64,000 nt of DNA, taken from Bacteroidales bacterium UBA5197 (lineage in GTDB: Bacteria > Bacteroidota > Bacteroidia > Bacteroidales > Lentimicrobiaceae). The translations under genes and the position numbers were made by a program. Of this stretch, positions 1 to 8,587 are shown in pieces. Location: assembly GCA_002412885.1 (NCBI GenBank), contig DHVX01000038.1, positions 1 to 64,000 on the forward strand, given 5' to 3'. The number at the start of each line of letters is the position of its first letter. Position 1 is the first letter of the stretch. The notes below the pieces were generated by a model. That model was not told the DNA's origin and ran no database searches. It saw only the letters and a program-made list of their open reading frames with translations.

Positions 1-110
1 CTGTTGAGGACTTTTGAGGATTCATAGGGGTTAAAGGCTTTTGAGGGAAAGTCAACCAGCAACAAATACCATTTTCAATGGTTATATCTTCTTTACAATA
101 GCACCGGAGA

Positions 111-932
111 ATGACCGATCCCATTTCCATCACACCACTAACCTGCGAAATACTGGAGCCATTGGCGCTCAATCCAGTGGAAACGCATCGCCATGATCAT
201 GAAGAGTTGTGGATTGTTACGCATGGCAACCCGGTGCATTCGGTTGATTTCAGTGCCGAAACACTCCGGTCACCGGTAATTGTTTATGTGGCTCAGGGCA
301 AAGTCCACTCATTTCTGCCCGACGAACAAACACAGGGCTGGCTGATCCGCTACAAAAGCGATTTTATTCCGCAAAGCAGGTTTAACTTCTATTCGGGCTT
401 TCTGGAAAAAGTTCAATATCCCCTTAGCAGTGATTATTGCAGCACCACGCTTCATTCACTTTGCGAAATTCTGTTAAAAGAAAGTTCAGAAGTTAATCCT
501 GATTATACCGTTATGCGCCACCTGCTCAGCGCGGTTCTGGCAAAACTCGAAACCGACAGCAAGCGCGATTATCTGGATACAAAGACCTCAATCAACCCGA
601 AGCTTGAAACCTTCAACAATTTTCTCCGGATTCTGGAAAACAATTTCAGGCGACCTGAAGGTGCAGATTTTTATGCTGAAAAGCTCAATATGTCGGCCCG
701 TAACTTAAGCCTGATTACCAGGGCAGCATTTGGGAAAAGCGCCACAGAAATCATCGAAACCCGCAAACTTATTGAAGCCCGGCGACTTTTACTGAATACC
801 GATAAGTCAGTTTCTGAAATTGGTTTTGAGCTAGGATACAACGAAAAGTCATATTTTACAAGGGTCTTTCGCAAAAAAACCGGAGTAACACCATCAGAAT
901 TCCGCGAAAAATCATTTGCTATGGTTTCCTGA
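111..932 (+). CDS. AraC-family transcriptional regulator
   Basis: A 273-residue DNA-binding regulator of AraC type. The first third looks like a small cupin sensor (a histidine-rich THRHDHEELW stretch near residues 25-35). The C-terminal 100 residues hold the double helix-turn-helix, with the family pattern IGFELGYNEKSYFTRVFRKK near residues 240-260, followed by GVTPSEFR. A GGAGA lies directly before the chosen ATG. It stands alone about 90 bp before yceI on the same strand, so it could control the yceI/pirin/dioxygenase run, but this is inference and no ligand can be named from the sequence. Family assignment is secure. Confidence 0.93.
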   Translation: MTDPISITPLTCEILEPLALNPVETHRHDHEELWIVTHGNPVHSVDFSAETLRSPVIVYVAQGKVHSFLPDEQTQGWLIRYKSDFIPQSRFNFYSGFLEKVQYPLSSDYCSTTLHSLCEILLKESSEVNPDYTVMRHLLSAVLAKLETDSKRDYLDTKTSINPKLETFNNFLRILENNFRRPEGADFYAEKLNMSARNLSLITRAAFGKSATEIIETRKLIEARRLLLNTDKSVSEIGFELGYNEKSYFTRVFRKKTGVTPSEFREKSFAMVS

Positions 933-983
933 TTGTACCACACCTCTTCCTGAAAGTGTTACCAACCTCCCCGGGTTGTGCTG

Positions 984-992
984 TAATTTTGC
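984..992 (+). promoter_or_regulatory. candidate Bacteroidota -7 promoter element before yceI
   Basis: TAATTTTGC fits the TAnnTTTG -7 consensus of Bacteroidota and lies 33 bp before the yceI ATG, in the only gap between the AraC gene and the yceI-pirin-dioxygenase run. No clear TTTG box is seen about 20 bp upstream, so the match is partial. Confidence 0.45.
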
Positions 993-1024
993 ATCATCAA
1001 AAATCCACTTAAAACCAAAACATT

Positions 1025-1561
1025 ATGTCAACACAAAAAAACTGGGTTATCGACCCTGCTCATTCCGTTGTAGCTTTTAAAGTAAAACACCTGATGATCT
1101 CAAGTGTAAATGGTTCCTTCAGTATGTATAAGGCATCCGTAAAAACTCAGGAATTCAACTTTGCGACTGCGCTGGTAAATTTTGTTCTTTATCCTAAATC
1201 GATTGACACAGGCTCAGTAGATCGCGATAATCACCTGAGAAGCCCTGATTTTTTCGATGTTGAAAAATTTCCGGAAATTACATTCAACTCCGATAAAGTT
1301 GAGAAAGTTGACGAAGATACTTTTGTCATGACCGGCGGACTTACCATCAAAGGAATCACAAAAAAAGTATCTCTTGATGTGGAATTCGGCGGATTAATGA
1401 CTGATCCCTGGGGAAACCGAAAAGCAGGTTTCAGCGTGAACGGAAAAATCAACCGCAAAGATTTTGGCCTTAACTGGAATACAGCCCTCGAAACCGGTGG
1501 TGTGTTGGTTGGCGAAGAAGTAAAAATCAACGCCGAAGTTCAATTTGTATTGCAAGCCTGA
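1025..1561 (+). CDS. YceI family protein
   Basis: A 178-residue protein that matches the YceI lipocalin-like fold over its whole length: WVIDPAHSVVAFKVKHLMIS at the start, the central SPDFFDVEKFPEITF segment and the DFGLNWN motif near residue 145. Family members bind isoprenoid or other amphipathic ligands and are usually linked to stress. This copy has no signal peptide, so a cytoplasmic location is likely, unlike E. coli YceI. It is followed after 28 bp by the pirin gene, and the two probably share a transcript. The specific ligand is unknown. Confidence 0.92.
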   Translation: MSTQKNWVIDPAHSVVAFKVKHLMISSVNGSFSMYKASVKTQEFNFATALVNFVLYPKSIDTGSVDRDNHLRSPDFFDVEKFPEITFNSDKVEKVDEDTFVMTGGLTIKGITKKVSLDVEFGGLMTDPWGNRKAGFSVNGKINRKDFGLNWNTALETGGVLVGEEVKINAEVQFVLQA

Positions 1562-1589
1562 TCCCGTGAAATAAATTCAACTGAAAATC

Positions 1590-2465
1590 ATGGACAGACA
1601 TGAATTCTTACGTAAAGCCTTCCTCGGAGCAGGATTGCTGGTATCAGCGAAACTTTCCGGAGGAATGGTTTTACAGGAGAATATCAAAAACAGCCGGATT
1701 GAACCTGTCGGATTCAATCATTTACCAAACAACAAAGGAGAAATCATGAATAACAAGGTGCTTCATAGAGCTGGTACAAGAGGCCTGGCCAATCATGGCT
1801 GGCTCATCAGCAGGCACACATTCAGCTTTGCAAATTATCACAATCCCGATCGTATGAATTTTGGTGTGCTCAGGGTTTTGAACGATGATTTTGTGCAAGC
1901 CGGAAAAGGTTTTGGCACCCATGCGCACGACAATATGGAAATAATCTCCATTCCGCTTGAAGGCGCACTTGAACACAAGGACAGCATGGGCAATATTGCC
2001 ATCATACGCAAAGGCGATATTCAGGTTATGAGTGCCGGAAGCGGCATTACGCACAGCGAATACAACAAAAGTGAGGATGAGCCAGTAAAATTCCTGCAAA
2101 TCTGGGTATTCCCGAATAAACAGAATGTTGAACCCCGTTATGATCAGCTGACTTTGAAGGAAGAAGACCGACACAATAAACTGCAACAGATTCTTTCGCC
2201 CAACCCTGAGGATGAAGGCGTTTGGATTCATCAGCATGCATGGTTTCATCTGGGTAAGTTTGAGGAAAATATTTCAATTAACTACTCCCTGAAAAAGAAA
2301 GGGAACGGTATGTATGCCTTTATCCTGAAAGGAAATTTCACCATCGACGGAACCCAACTTGCGGAACGCGACGGGCTAGGAATCTGGGATTCAGACAGCA
2401 TCAGCCTCGTATCCGGATCAGCAGATGCCGAAATTCTGCTTATGGAAGTACCTATGACAATTTAA
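1590..2465 (+). CDS. pirin family protein with N-terminal extension
   Basis: A bicupin of the pirin family. The cupin core starts near residue 55 (NHGWLISRHTFSFANYHNPD), has the metal-binding pattern HAHDNMEIIS and the EHKDSMGN and GSGITHSE motifs. Some pirins are quercetin 2,3-dioxygenases, others are redox regulators. About 50 extra residues precede the core; they contain a basic N-terminus and a short hydrophobic run (AFLGAGLLVSAKLSGG) like a signal sequence. An internal ATG at 1746 with AAAGGAG just upstream would give a normal cytoplasmic pirin, so the longer form is not certain. The dioxygenase gene follows after 18 bp. Confidence 0.9.
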   Translation: MDRHEFLRKAFLGAGLLVSAKLSGGMVLQENIKNSRIEPVGFNHLPNNKGEIMNNKVLHRAGTRGLANHGWLISRHTFSFANYHNPDRMNFGVLRVLNDDFVQAGKGFGTHAHDNMEIISIPLEGALEHKDSMGNIAIIRKGDIQVMSAGSGITHSEYNKSEDEPVKFLQIWVFPNKQNVEPRYDQLTLKEEDRHNKLQQILSPNPEDEGVWIHQHAWFHLGKFEENISINYSLKKKGNGMYAFILKGNFTIDGTQLAERDGLGIWDSDSISLVSGSADAEILLMEVPMTI

Positions 2466-2483
2466 CCTCCTATAAATACAGGC

Positions 2484-3359
2484 ATGAACCGAAGAAAATT
2501 TGTTGTTTCGGCAATGGCCTTGCCAATCAGCGCATTCGCAATGAAACTGAATTCACTCCATAAACTATTTACCGGATCAGGAAACACCGCAACCATGCCG
2601 GTGCTATTTCTCGGACATGGCAGCCCGATGAATGCCATTGAACTGAATGAGTTTTCGCGGGGGTGGCAACAAGTCGGGAAGAGTATTCCAACACCTTCGG
2701 CAATAGTTTGTATTTCAGCGCATTGGGAAACAAAGGGAACTTTTGTCACTGCCGTCGAAAAACCCCGTACCATTCACGATTTTGGTGGTTTCCCGCAGGC
2801 ATTATTCGATGTTCAGTATCCGGCACCCGGAAGCCCGGAACTTGCCATGGAAACCAAACTTTTGCTGAAAACCACCGAAGTCGGACTCGACGAAACCTGG
2901 GGACTCGACCATGGCGCCTGGAGTGTTATCAAACATCTTTACCCGAATGCTGATATTCCGGTGATACAGCTTAGTCTGGATTACAGCAAACCTCCACAGT
3001 ACCATTATGAGCTGGCCGCTGAATTGGCGGCACTTCGCAACAAAGGAGTGCTGATTATCGGCAGCGGAAATATGGTGCACAACCTGCGCATCATCGACTG
3101 GAAGAAACCCGATACTGGTTTTGACTGGGCCATAGAAACCGACGCAAAAATGCGGCAGTGGATTTCAGATGGCAACCATCAGGCACTGATTGACTATAAA
3201 AAAGCCGGGCGGGCATTTGAGCAATCCATCCCCACACCGGAGCATTACCTGCCATTGCTTTATACCCTTGGTTTGCAAGGTAAAAATGAGGAGATTTCTT
3301 TCTTCAACACCAAAACCATTATGGGGTCAATAAGCATGACTTCGGTGAAGATAGGGTGA
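2484..3359 (+). CDS. ygiD: extradiol ring-cleavage dioxygenase, DODA/YgiD (LigB) family
   Basis: A 291-residue LigB-superfamily dioxygenase of the 4,5-DOPA extradiol type. Visible family motifs include LFLGHGSPMNAIE, SAHWETKG, GLDHGAWSVIKHLYP and GSGNMVHNLR; the histidines of these motifs are the expected metal ligands and acid/base. The N-terminus, MNRRKFVVSAMALPIS, carries an RR followed by a hydrophobic run and resembles a twin-arginine export signal, which is unusual for this normally cytosolic enzyme. The gene closes the run that starts with yceI. The true substrate (a catechol) cannot be read from sequence. Confidence 0.9.
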   Translation: MNRRKFVVSAMALPISAFAMKLNSLHKLFTGSGNTATMPVLFLGHGSPMNAIELNEFSRGWQQVGKSIPTPSAIVCISAHWETKGTFVTAVEKPRTIHDFGGFPQALFDVQYPAPGSPELAMETKLLLKTTEVGLDETWGLDHGAWSVIKHLYPNADIPVIQLSLDYSKPPQYHYELAAELAALRNKGVLIIGSGNMVHNLRIIDWKKPDTGFDWAIETDAKMRQWISDGNHQALIDYKKAGRAFEQSIPTPEHYLPLLYTLGLQGKNEEISFFNTKTIMGSISMTSVKIG

Positions 3360-3375
3360 TGTTTTTTATATAGAT

Positions 3376-4341
3376 TTACCAGGTTTTTAACTCCTGTGAG
3401 CTAAATATTTCCTCAACTCCGTTCTCATAATCATTAAATGTTTTTGCTTTTCGGACTTTGCGGAAGACATTAATCGGTTCATTGAAGGAATACATAAGAT
3501 ATGCCCAGTATTCCTTCATGGCATTCAGCACCGAAGGGTTGTCGTCGCGTTCTTTACGGTAAGCTATATATAAGTCATCAATAAATGTCCTGATGGTTTT
3601 TTCAGGATTCAACGGCATCTCAAAGCCCTTAATCCGGGCAGGAAGAAAAGGATCATTAAGAATGCCACGGCCAATCATCAGCAGGTTGATTTCCGGGAAA
3701 CGGCTTTTAAACTGTTCAAAATCACTATTGGCAAAAATATCGCCATTGTAAACCACCGGCATTTTCAATTGCGAGACTGCACCAGCAAAAGAATCAAAAT
3801 CGGGTTTGCCGGAATAAAGCTGCTTGCCAATGCGGGCATGAATGGTAAGTTCATTGATGGGATAGCGGTTGAAAACCGGAATCAGGGCATCCATTTCCCG
3901 GGCCGAAAGATTCCCCAGCCTGCACTTCACCGAAAAGTTGATTTTAATGTCTTTCATCACCTTTTCAAGGATTCCGTCAACCATATCAGGGAAAGGCAAC
4001 ATACCGGCACCTCTCAGCTTCCGGGTTACCTGAGGATACGGGCATCCAAGATTCAGGTTAAGTTCTTTAAATCCAAATTCTTCGCAATTATGGGCGAAGG
4101 AAATAATCTCCTCCGCACTTTTACTCAGCACCTGTGGCACCACTTCGATTCCATTCTCATACTGATCTTTCAACGCCTTCTGTTTCAACGGAGGCAGCGT
4201 GCATCCAACTGCAAAGTTTGAGAAATAAGGGGTGTACAACTTGTCAACCCCCTGAAAGTGTCCGGCATACAATGCTCTGAAAGGCTTGGTTGTTATTCCC
4301 TGAAAAGGGGCGAAGTAAATGGAAACCGGCTGTTGAATCAT
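3376..4341 (-). CDS. tRNA-dihydrouridine synthase
   Basis: A 321-residue FMN-dependent enzyme that reduces uridines in tRNA D-loops. The TIM barrel starts with YFAPFQGITTKPFR; the catalytic cysteine lies in LNLGCPYPQVTRK (near residue 100), the FMN-contacting lysine in SVKCRLG and a conserved HARIG motif follow, then the phosphate-binding GRGILNDPFL. The gene converges on the dioxygenase gene with a 16-bp gap. It is shorter than many Dus proteins at the C-terminus, close to the DusC-like size. Which uridine it modifies cannot be assigned. Confidence 0.92.
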   Translation of the reverse strand: MIQQPVSIYFAPFQGITTKPFRALYAGHFQGVDKLYTPYFSNFAVGCTLPPLKQKALKDQYENGIEVVPQVLSKSAEEIISFAHNCEEFGFKELNLNLGCPYPQVTRKLRGAGMLPFPDMVDGILEKVMKDIKINFSVKCRLGNLSAREMDALIPVFNRYPINELTIHARIGKQLYSGKPDFDSFAGAVSQLKMPVVYNGDIFANSDFEQFKSRFPEINLLMIGRGILNDPFLPARIKGFEMPLNPEKTIRTFIDDLYIAYRKERDDNPSVLNAMKEYWAYLMYSFNEPINVFRKVRKAKTFNDYENGVEEIFSSQELKTW

Positions 4342-4476
4342 AGAGGCAAAGGTAAGTGGATAAGTTGTTTGTTAAACTTCAGATTGTATTCATCAAATGC
4401 ATGGGATATGTCTGATTTTTTATTTCATTTTCATAATAAAAACGGTTAAATCATTCATCCCCAACAATAAATTTAG

Positions 4477-4485
4477 TACGTTTGC
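4477..4485 (+). promoter_or_regulatory. candidate -7 promoter element of the carboxypeptidase gene
   Basis: TACGTTTGC matches TAnnTTTGC and lies 32 bp before the ATG at 4518 in the divergent gap between the dus gene and the carboxypeptidase gene. A good -33 TTTG is not evident. Confidence 0.5.
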
Positions 4486-4517
4486 ATACATCAAACCCAT
4501 TCTAACCCATCTCAATC

Positions 4518-6878
4518 ATGAAGCGTTTCTCCTTTCTTTTACTGCTGCTGTTTACTTGCACGCTAACTTTCGCACAAAGTGAAAAATACCGTCAGGTAAT
4601 TATTGATGTTTCCTCTGAAACCATTGCCACACTGGCAAAAGCAGGAATTCCGGCAGATGCAGGCTACCTGAATAAAAAAGACAACACATTTACAACTGCC
4701 ATCAGCGAAAGCGATTTCAGGAAACTGCAAAATCTGGATATTTCATATACTGTAGAAATTGAAGATCTTTCCGCTTATTACATAGCAAGAAACGAGGGGT
4801 ATAATTTACCGGAGGTCATGCAGCAGGCCATGAGAGCACCGTCAGATTATCCGGTTCCCTATGGTTTTGAACTGGGTAGCTGCGGAGGATACAGCACTTT
4901 GGAGGAATGTTATGCACATCTGGATAATATGGCATCGCTTTACCCCAACCTGATTACGGTGAAAGCTCCCGCTTCAACCATGACCACAGATGGAGGCAGG
5001 CCTGTTTATTATGTTAAAATTTCCGACAATCCTTACGACAGCGAACCGGAACCTCAGGTACTCTACACCGGCATGATTCATGCCCGCGAACCCATTGGAA
5101 TGCAACACCTGCTTTTCTACATGTACTACATTCTCGAGCGCTATGATACCGACCCGGAAATTCAATCGTTGATTGACAATACCGAAATGTTTTTTATACC
5201 CATCGTCAATCCCGATGGTTATCAACACAATATCAACACCAATCCCAATGGTGGTGGTATGTGGCGAAAAAACAGAAGCCTCAATTTCGGGTATTATGGC
5301 GTTGATCTTAACCGGAACTTCGGCTTTGCGTGGGGATACGATGATTCAGGGTCTTCACCCTATCCCAGCGACCTTACCTACCGAGGTCCTTCAGCTTTCT
5401 CAGAGAAGGAAACTCAGATTTTAAAAGAAGTCTGCGAAGCCAATGATTTTAAAATTGCACTTAACTATCACTCCTACAGCAACTTGCTTCTGTACCCATG
5501 GGGTTACATCCCGCAAACTTGCCCTGATGACAATGTGTTTTATGAATACTCGGTAAGGATGACGGCCGACAATGGTTATACCTACGGACCTGGCAGCACA
5601 ACCATTTATCCTTCCAATGGTGGCTCCGATGACTGGATGTACGGTGAGCAAACCACCAAAAACAAAATTCTTTCTTATACGCCTGAAGTCGGAAGTTCGG
5701 GTGATGGTTTCTGGCCTGTAGTTTCCCGCATTATTCCGCTTTGTCAGGAAAACATGCTTCAAAGTCTGCTTGCCGCGAAATTCGCAGGGCCTTATGCCGA
5801 AATAGCCGATGCCACGCCAATGATTATTCCTGAAAAGTCATCACATATAAAATTTAACCTCAAACGCTTCGGACAAACACCGGCAACCTATACAGTTTCG
5901 GTGGAGCCTATCGGCGATGAGTTTCTGTCGGTAGGTGCACCTCTGGAAATCACTAACCTTGCTGTTCTGCAATCAAAAACTGACTCCATTTCATTTGAGC
6001 TTACCGATAAAGTATCAAACGGCGACACACTGACTTATGTTCTCATTCTCGACAACGGGCTTTACATTACCCGCGATACCATCGTAAGATACTATGGAGT
6101 GCCGGTTGTTGCTTTCTCCGACGACTTCCCCGATCTGGAAAAATGGACCGGTCAATGGGGGCTTTATAATGCATTTCCTTATTCTGCACCTTATTCAATA
6201 GCTGACACCCCTTTCGGGAATTATGCAAATAACGCCAATACTTCATTTACACTAAGCAGCAATATCGACCTTACCAATGCATCGGTGGTTGTGCTTAATT
6301 TCTACGCCCGCTGGCGCATTGAAGCCGGTTATGATTATGTTCAGGTGCGGATTTCAACAAACAACGGCACATCATGGACCCCGTTGTCGGGCAAATACAC
6401 AAAACCGGGCACCAATTATCAGGCTCCCGGTCAGCCGGTTTATGATGGAATTCAAAACTCATGGGTGCGCGAAGAAATTGACCTCTCCCCCTGGGCCGGT
6501 GAACAGGTAAAGCTCAGGTTCAACCTCCGCAGCGACGCCGGAACCATTGCCGATGGATTCTTCTTCGATGACCTTACCGTTACCATGATTGACATAACCA
6601 CCAACAGTGAGAATAAACCGGCACTTGCAGCTTCATCGCTCAATGGCCCCTGGCCAAACCCGGCTATTGATGTTGCTGAATTTGAATATCGCCTTGCAGC
6701 ACCCGGCGCTCATTTGGTAATTACCGATATTACCGGCAAAGAAGTTTTGAGCCAATCGCTAAATGGCATAAGCGGCAAACAGAACATTGTCACTTCAAAG
6801 CTGACTTCAGGATTATACCTTTGCAAATTGATGCAGGGCGACAGAGTGCTTGCTACCGTGAAGATGGTGAAGAAATAA
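4518..6878 (+). CDS. secreted M14 zinc carboxypeptidase with T9SS sorting domain
   Basis: A 786-residue secreted peptidase. Residues 1-20 are a clear signal peptide ending TFAQ. The M14 catalytic domain spans about 120-430: zinc ligands His and Glu in GMIHAREPIG (near residues 188 and 191), the substrate-binding region NPDGYQHN and DLNRNFGF, the third ligand in NYHSYSN and the catalytic glutamate in SYTPEVGSSGDGFWP. A beta-rich region follows, then a MAM/CUB-like domain (about 535-690), and a C-terminal T9SS type A sorting domain beginning GPWPNPA and ending in VKMVKK. It should be exported by Sec, then passed across the outer membrane by T9SS and cell-attached or released. Function: trimming C-terminal residues from peptides outside the cell. 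Confidence 0.95.
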   Translation: MKRFSFLLLLLFTCTLTFAQSEKYRQVIIDVSSETIATLAKAGIPADAGYLNKKDNTFTTAISESDFRKLQNLDISYTVEIEDLSAYYIARNEGYNLPEVMQQAMRAPSDYPVPYGFELGSCGGYSTLEECYAHLDNMASLYPNLITVKAPASTMTTDGGRPVYYVKISDNPYDSEPEPQVLYTGMIHAREPIGMQHLLFYMYYILERYDTDPEIQSLIDNTEMFFIPIVNPDGYQHNINTNPNGGGMWRKNRSLNFGYYGVDLNRNFGFAWGYDDSGSSPYPSDLTYRGPSAFSEKETQILKEVCEANDFKIALNYHSYSNLLLYPWGYIPQTCPDDNVFYEYSVRMTADNGYTYGPGSTTIYPSNGGSDDWMYGEQTTKNKILSYTPEVGSSGDGFWPVVSRIIPLCQENMLQSLLAAKFAGPYAEIADATPMIIPEKSSHIKFNLKRFGQTPATYTVSVEPIGDEFLSVGAPLEITNLAVLQSKTDSISFELTDKVSNGDTLTYVLILDNGLYITRDTIVRYYGVPVVAFSDDFPDLEKWTGQWGLYNAFPYSAPYSIADTPFGNYANNANTSFTLSSNIDLTNASVVVLNFYARWRIEAGYDYVQVRISTNNGTSWTPLSGKYTKPGTNYQAPGQPVYDGIQNSWVREEIDLSPWAGEQVKLRFNLRSDAGTIADGFFFDDLTVTMIDITTNSENKPALAASSLNGPWPNPAIDVAEFEYRLAAPGAHLVITDITGKEVLSQSLNGISGKQNIVTSKLTSGLYLCKLMQGDRVLATVKMVKK

Positions 6879-6882
6879 TCAG

Positions 6883-7004
6883 AAACAAGAGGCTGTCTTT
6901 AAAGTCAATTTGTGGATTGTTCATATTTCGACTCCGCTCAATATGACAATGTCAGGCTGAGCGGAGTCGAAGCCTGATTAGACTTTTGAGACGACCTCTT
7001 GTTT
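6883..7004. repeat. nested inverted repeat, MITE-like
   Basis: Outer arms at 6883-6906 and 6981-7004 are inverted copies of each other with 20 of 24 positions matching; the left arm contains GAGGCTGTCT, an IS-end-like sequence. Inside lie perfect 14-bp inner arms, TTCGACTCCGCTCA at 6927-6940 and its complement at 6958-6971. The unit is about 122 bp, has no coding capacity, and fills the gap between the carboxypeptidase and the first acetyltransferase. It may also end transcription of the upstream gene. Confidence 0.75.
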
Positions 7005-7066
7005 TAAGGCAGAAATTTCTTGAAATGCATCAGGAGGCGCGGCAATTTCGTTATTAACAGAACATC

Positions 7067-7576
7067 ATGAATATGACGAATTTTGAGCTTAGAAAATGGC
7101 AGACTTCAGACCTTGACAGTCTGGTGAAACATGCCAACAATATCAATGTCGCTAAATTCCTCACCAACCAGTTCCCGCATCCTTATACAAAAACTGACGG
7201 AGAGCGATTTCTGGAAACTTGCATGTCGCACAACCCGGTCAGGATATTTGCGATTGTTGTTGAAGGGGAGGCTGTTGGCGCCATCGGGGTGTTTCCTCAG
7301 GATGATATTCACTGCATGAATGCCGAAATGGGCTACTGGCTGTCAGAGGAGTTCTGGGGTCGAGGCATTGTTACCGAAGCCATCCGCCGGACTGTTGAGT
7401 ACTGCTTCCAAACTTTTCAAGTAACCCGGATCTTTGCCCGGCCTTTTGGAAACAACCCGGCTTCGCAACGTATTCTCGAAAAAGCCGGATTCCGTCTTGA
7501 AGCTCGCTTCGATAAAATCCTGATGAAAAACGGTGAGTTGCTGGATGAATTGGTGTATGCCATCCGAAGAAATTAA
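7067..7576 (+). CDS. GNAT family N-acetyltransferase (RimJ/RimL-like)
   Basis: A 169-residue acetyl-CoA-dependent transferase. The acetyl-CoA loop region is NAEMGYWLSEEFWGRGIVTEAIRR with the Q/RxxGxG/A-like WGRGIV signature (near residues 100-110), followed by the RIFARPFGNNPASQRILEKAGF segment seen in the RimJ/RimL group, split here by more than one motif. The acceptor (protein N-terminus, antibiotic or small molecule) is unknown. A second GNAT gene follows after 24 bp on the same strand, so the two may be co-transcribed. Confidence 0.92.
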   Translation: MNMTNFELRKWQTSDLDSLVKHANNINVAKFLTNQFPHPYTKTDGERFLETCMSHNPVRIFAIVVEGEAVGAIGVFPQDDIHCMNAEMGYWLSEEFWGRGIVTEAIRRTVEYCFQTFQVTRIFARPFGNNPASQRILEKAGFRLEARFDKILMKNGELLDELVYAIRRN

Positions 7577-7600
7577 AATACTGAATAATAGTCTGTTAAG

Positions 7601-8455
7601 ATGATTGAAATCAGAAATCTTGCTCAGGTTAACAACCTTGATCTCTTTACTGCTTTCGCCGAAGCATTCAGGGATTATGAAATTACATTAGACAAAAATG
7701 AGCATGAAAGAATGCTTCGCCGCCGGGGATTTAACCCTGAACTGTCGTTTGGCGCTTTCGACCACGGAAAACTTGTGAGTTTTACCTGCAATGGCATTGG
7801 TACATTCAATAACCTGTTCACGGCATACGACACCGGAACCGGAACGCTGAAGGAATATCGCGGCCAGGGACTTGCATCAAAAGTTTTTGAAGCTTCAATT
7901 CCCTCTCTTGTTGATGCCGGCATCAGGCAATATCTGCTTGAAGTACTTCAACATAACGAAGCAGCTATATCGGTTTACCGGAAACTGAAATTTGAGGTCA
8001 GCCGCGAATTCAACTATTTTGTGTCCGAAGCTTCTGCCCTATCCATCAAAGAAAAATCGCTGCCCGAAGGATATAGCCTTCGAAAAATAACCCTTTCGGA
8101 ATTAAACAACACAGATTCCATGTGTGATTTTCATTCTTCCTGGCAAAACAGTTTTGAAGCCATTGGCCGGAGTCCGGAAGCATTTGTGATTTCAGGGGTT
8201 TTCTCAGGGAATCTGCTTATTGGTTATGGAATCTTTGAACCTGCCTCGGGAGATATAACACAACTTGCGGTTCTTCCGGAATGCAGACGAAAGGGCGTTG
8301 GGACGGTTTTATTCGCCGAAATGTTAACCCTCAATCAACACAATAACATCAAAGCCATCAACACCGACACCAACTGCAAGTCCATCGGACCCTTTTTTGC
8401 ATCACATGGGCTTGCGCTCAAAGGGAAGCAATATGAAATGATCAGGACACTATAA
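7601..8455 (+). CDS. tandem GNAT-domain acetyltransferase
   Basis: A 284-residue protein with two GNAT halves. The N-terminal half has GTLKEYRGQGLASKVFEAS (near residue 80-95) with the RGQGLA acetyl-CoA loop and the HNEAAISVYRKLKFE segment. The C-terminal half has QLAVLPECRRKGVGTVLFAE with RRKGVG near residue 230. Duplicated GNAT proteins often keep only one active site; both loops look intact here. The substrate is not known. The gene lies 24 bp after the other acetyltransferase. Confidence 0.88.
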   Translation: MIEIRNLAQVNNLDLFTAFAEAFRDYEITLDKNEHERMLRRRGFNPELSFGAFDHGKLVSFTCNGIGTFNNLFTAYDTGTGTLKEYRGQGLASKVFEASIPSLVDAGIRQYLLEVLQHNEAAISVYRKLKFEVSREFNYFVSEASALSIKEKSLPEGYSLRKITLSELNNTDSMCDFHSSWQNSFEAIGRSPEAFVISGVFSGNLLIGYGIFEPASGDITQLAVLPECRRKGVGTVLFAEMLTLNQHNNIKAINTDTNCKSIGPFFASHGLALKGKQYEMIRTL

Positions 8456-8587
8456 TTTTGTAAATCCTTACAAGCCAGATGCTGTAAAAGGTTGCAGCTT
8501 ACTTTTGTTTCTGTGCAAAAGCAATAATTTCACATCTGCCAAGTTAATAATCCAAACACATTTATACTGAAATTCCAAACCTGACAA

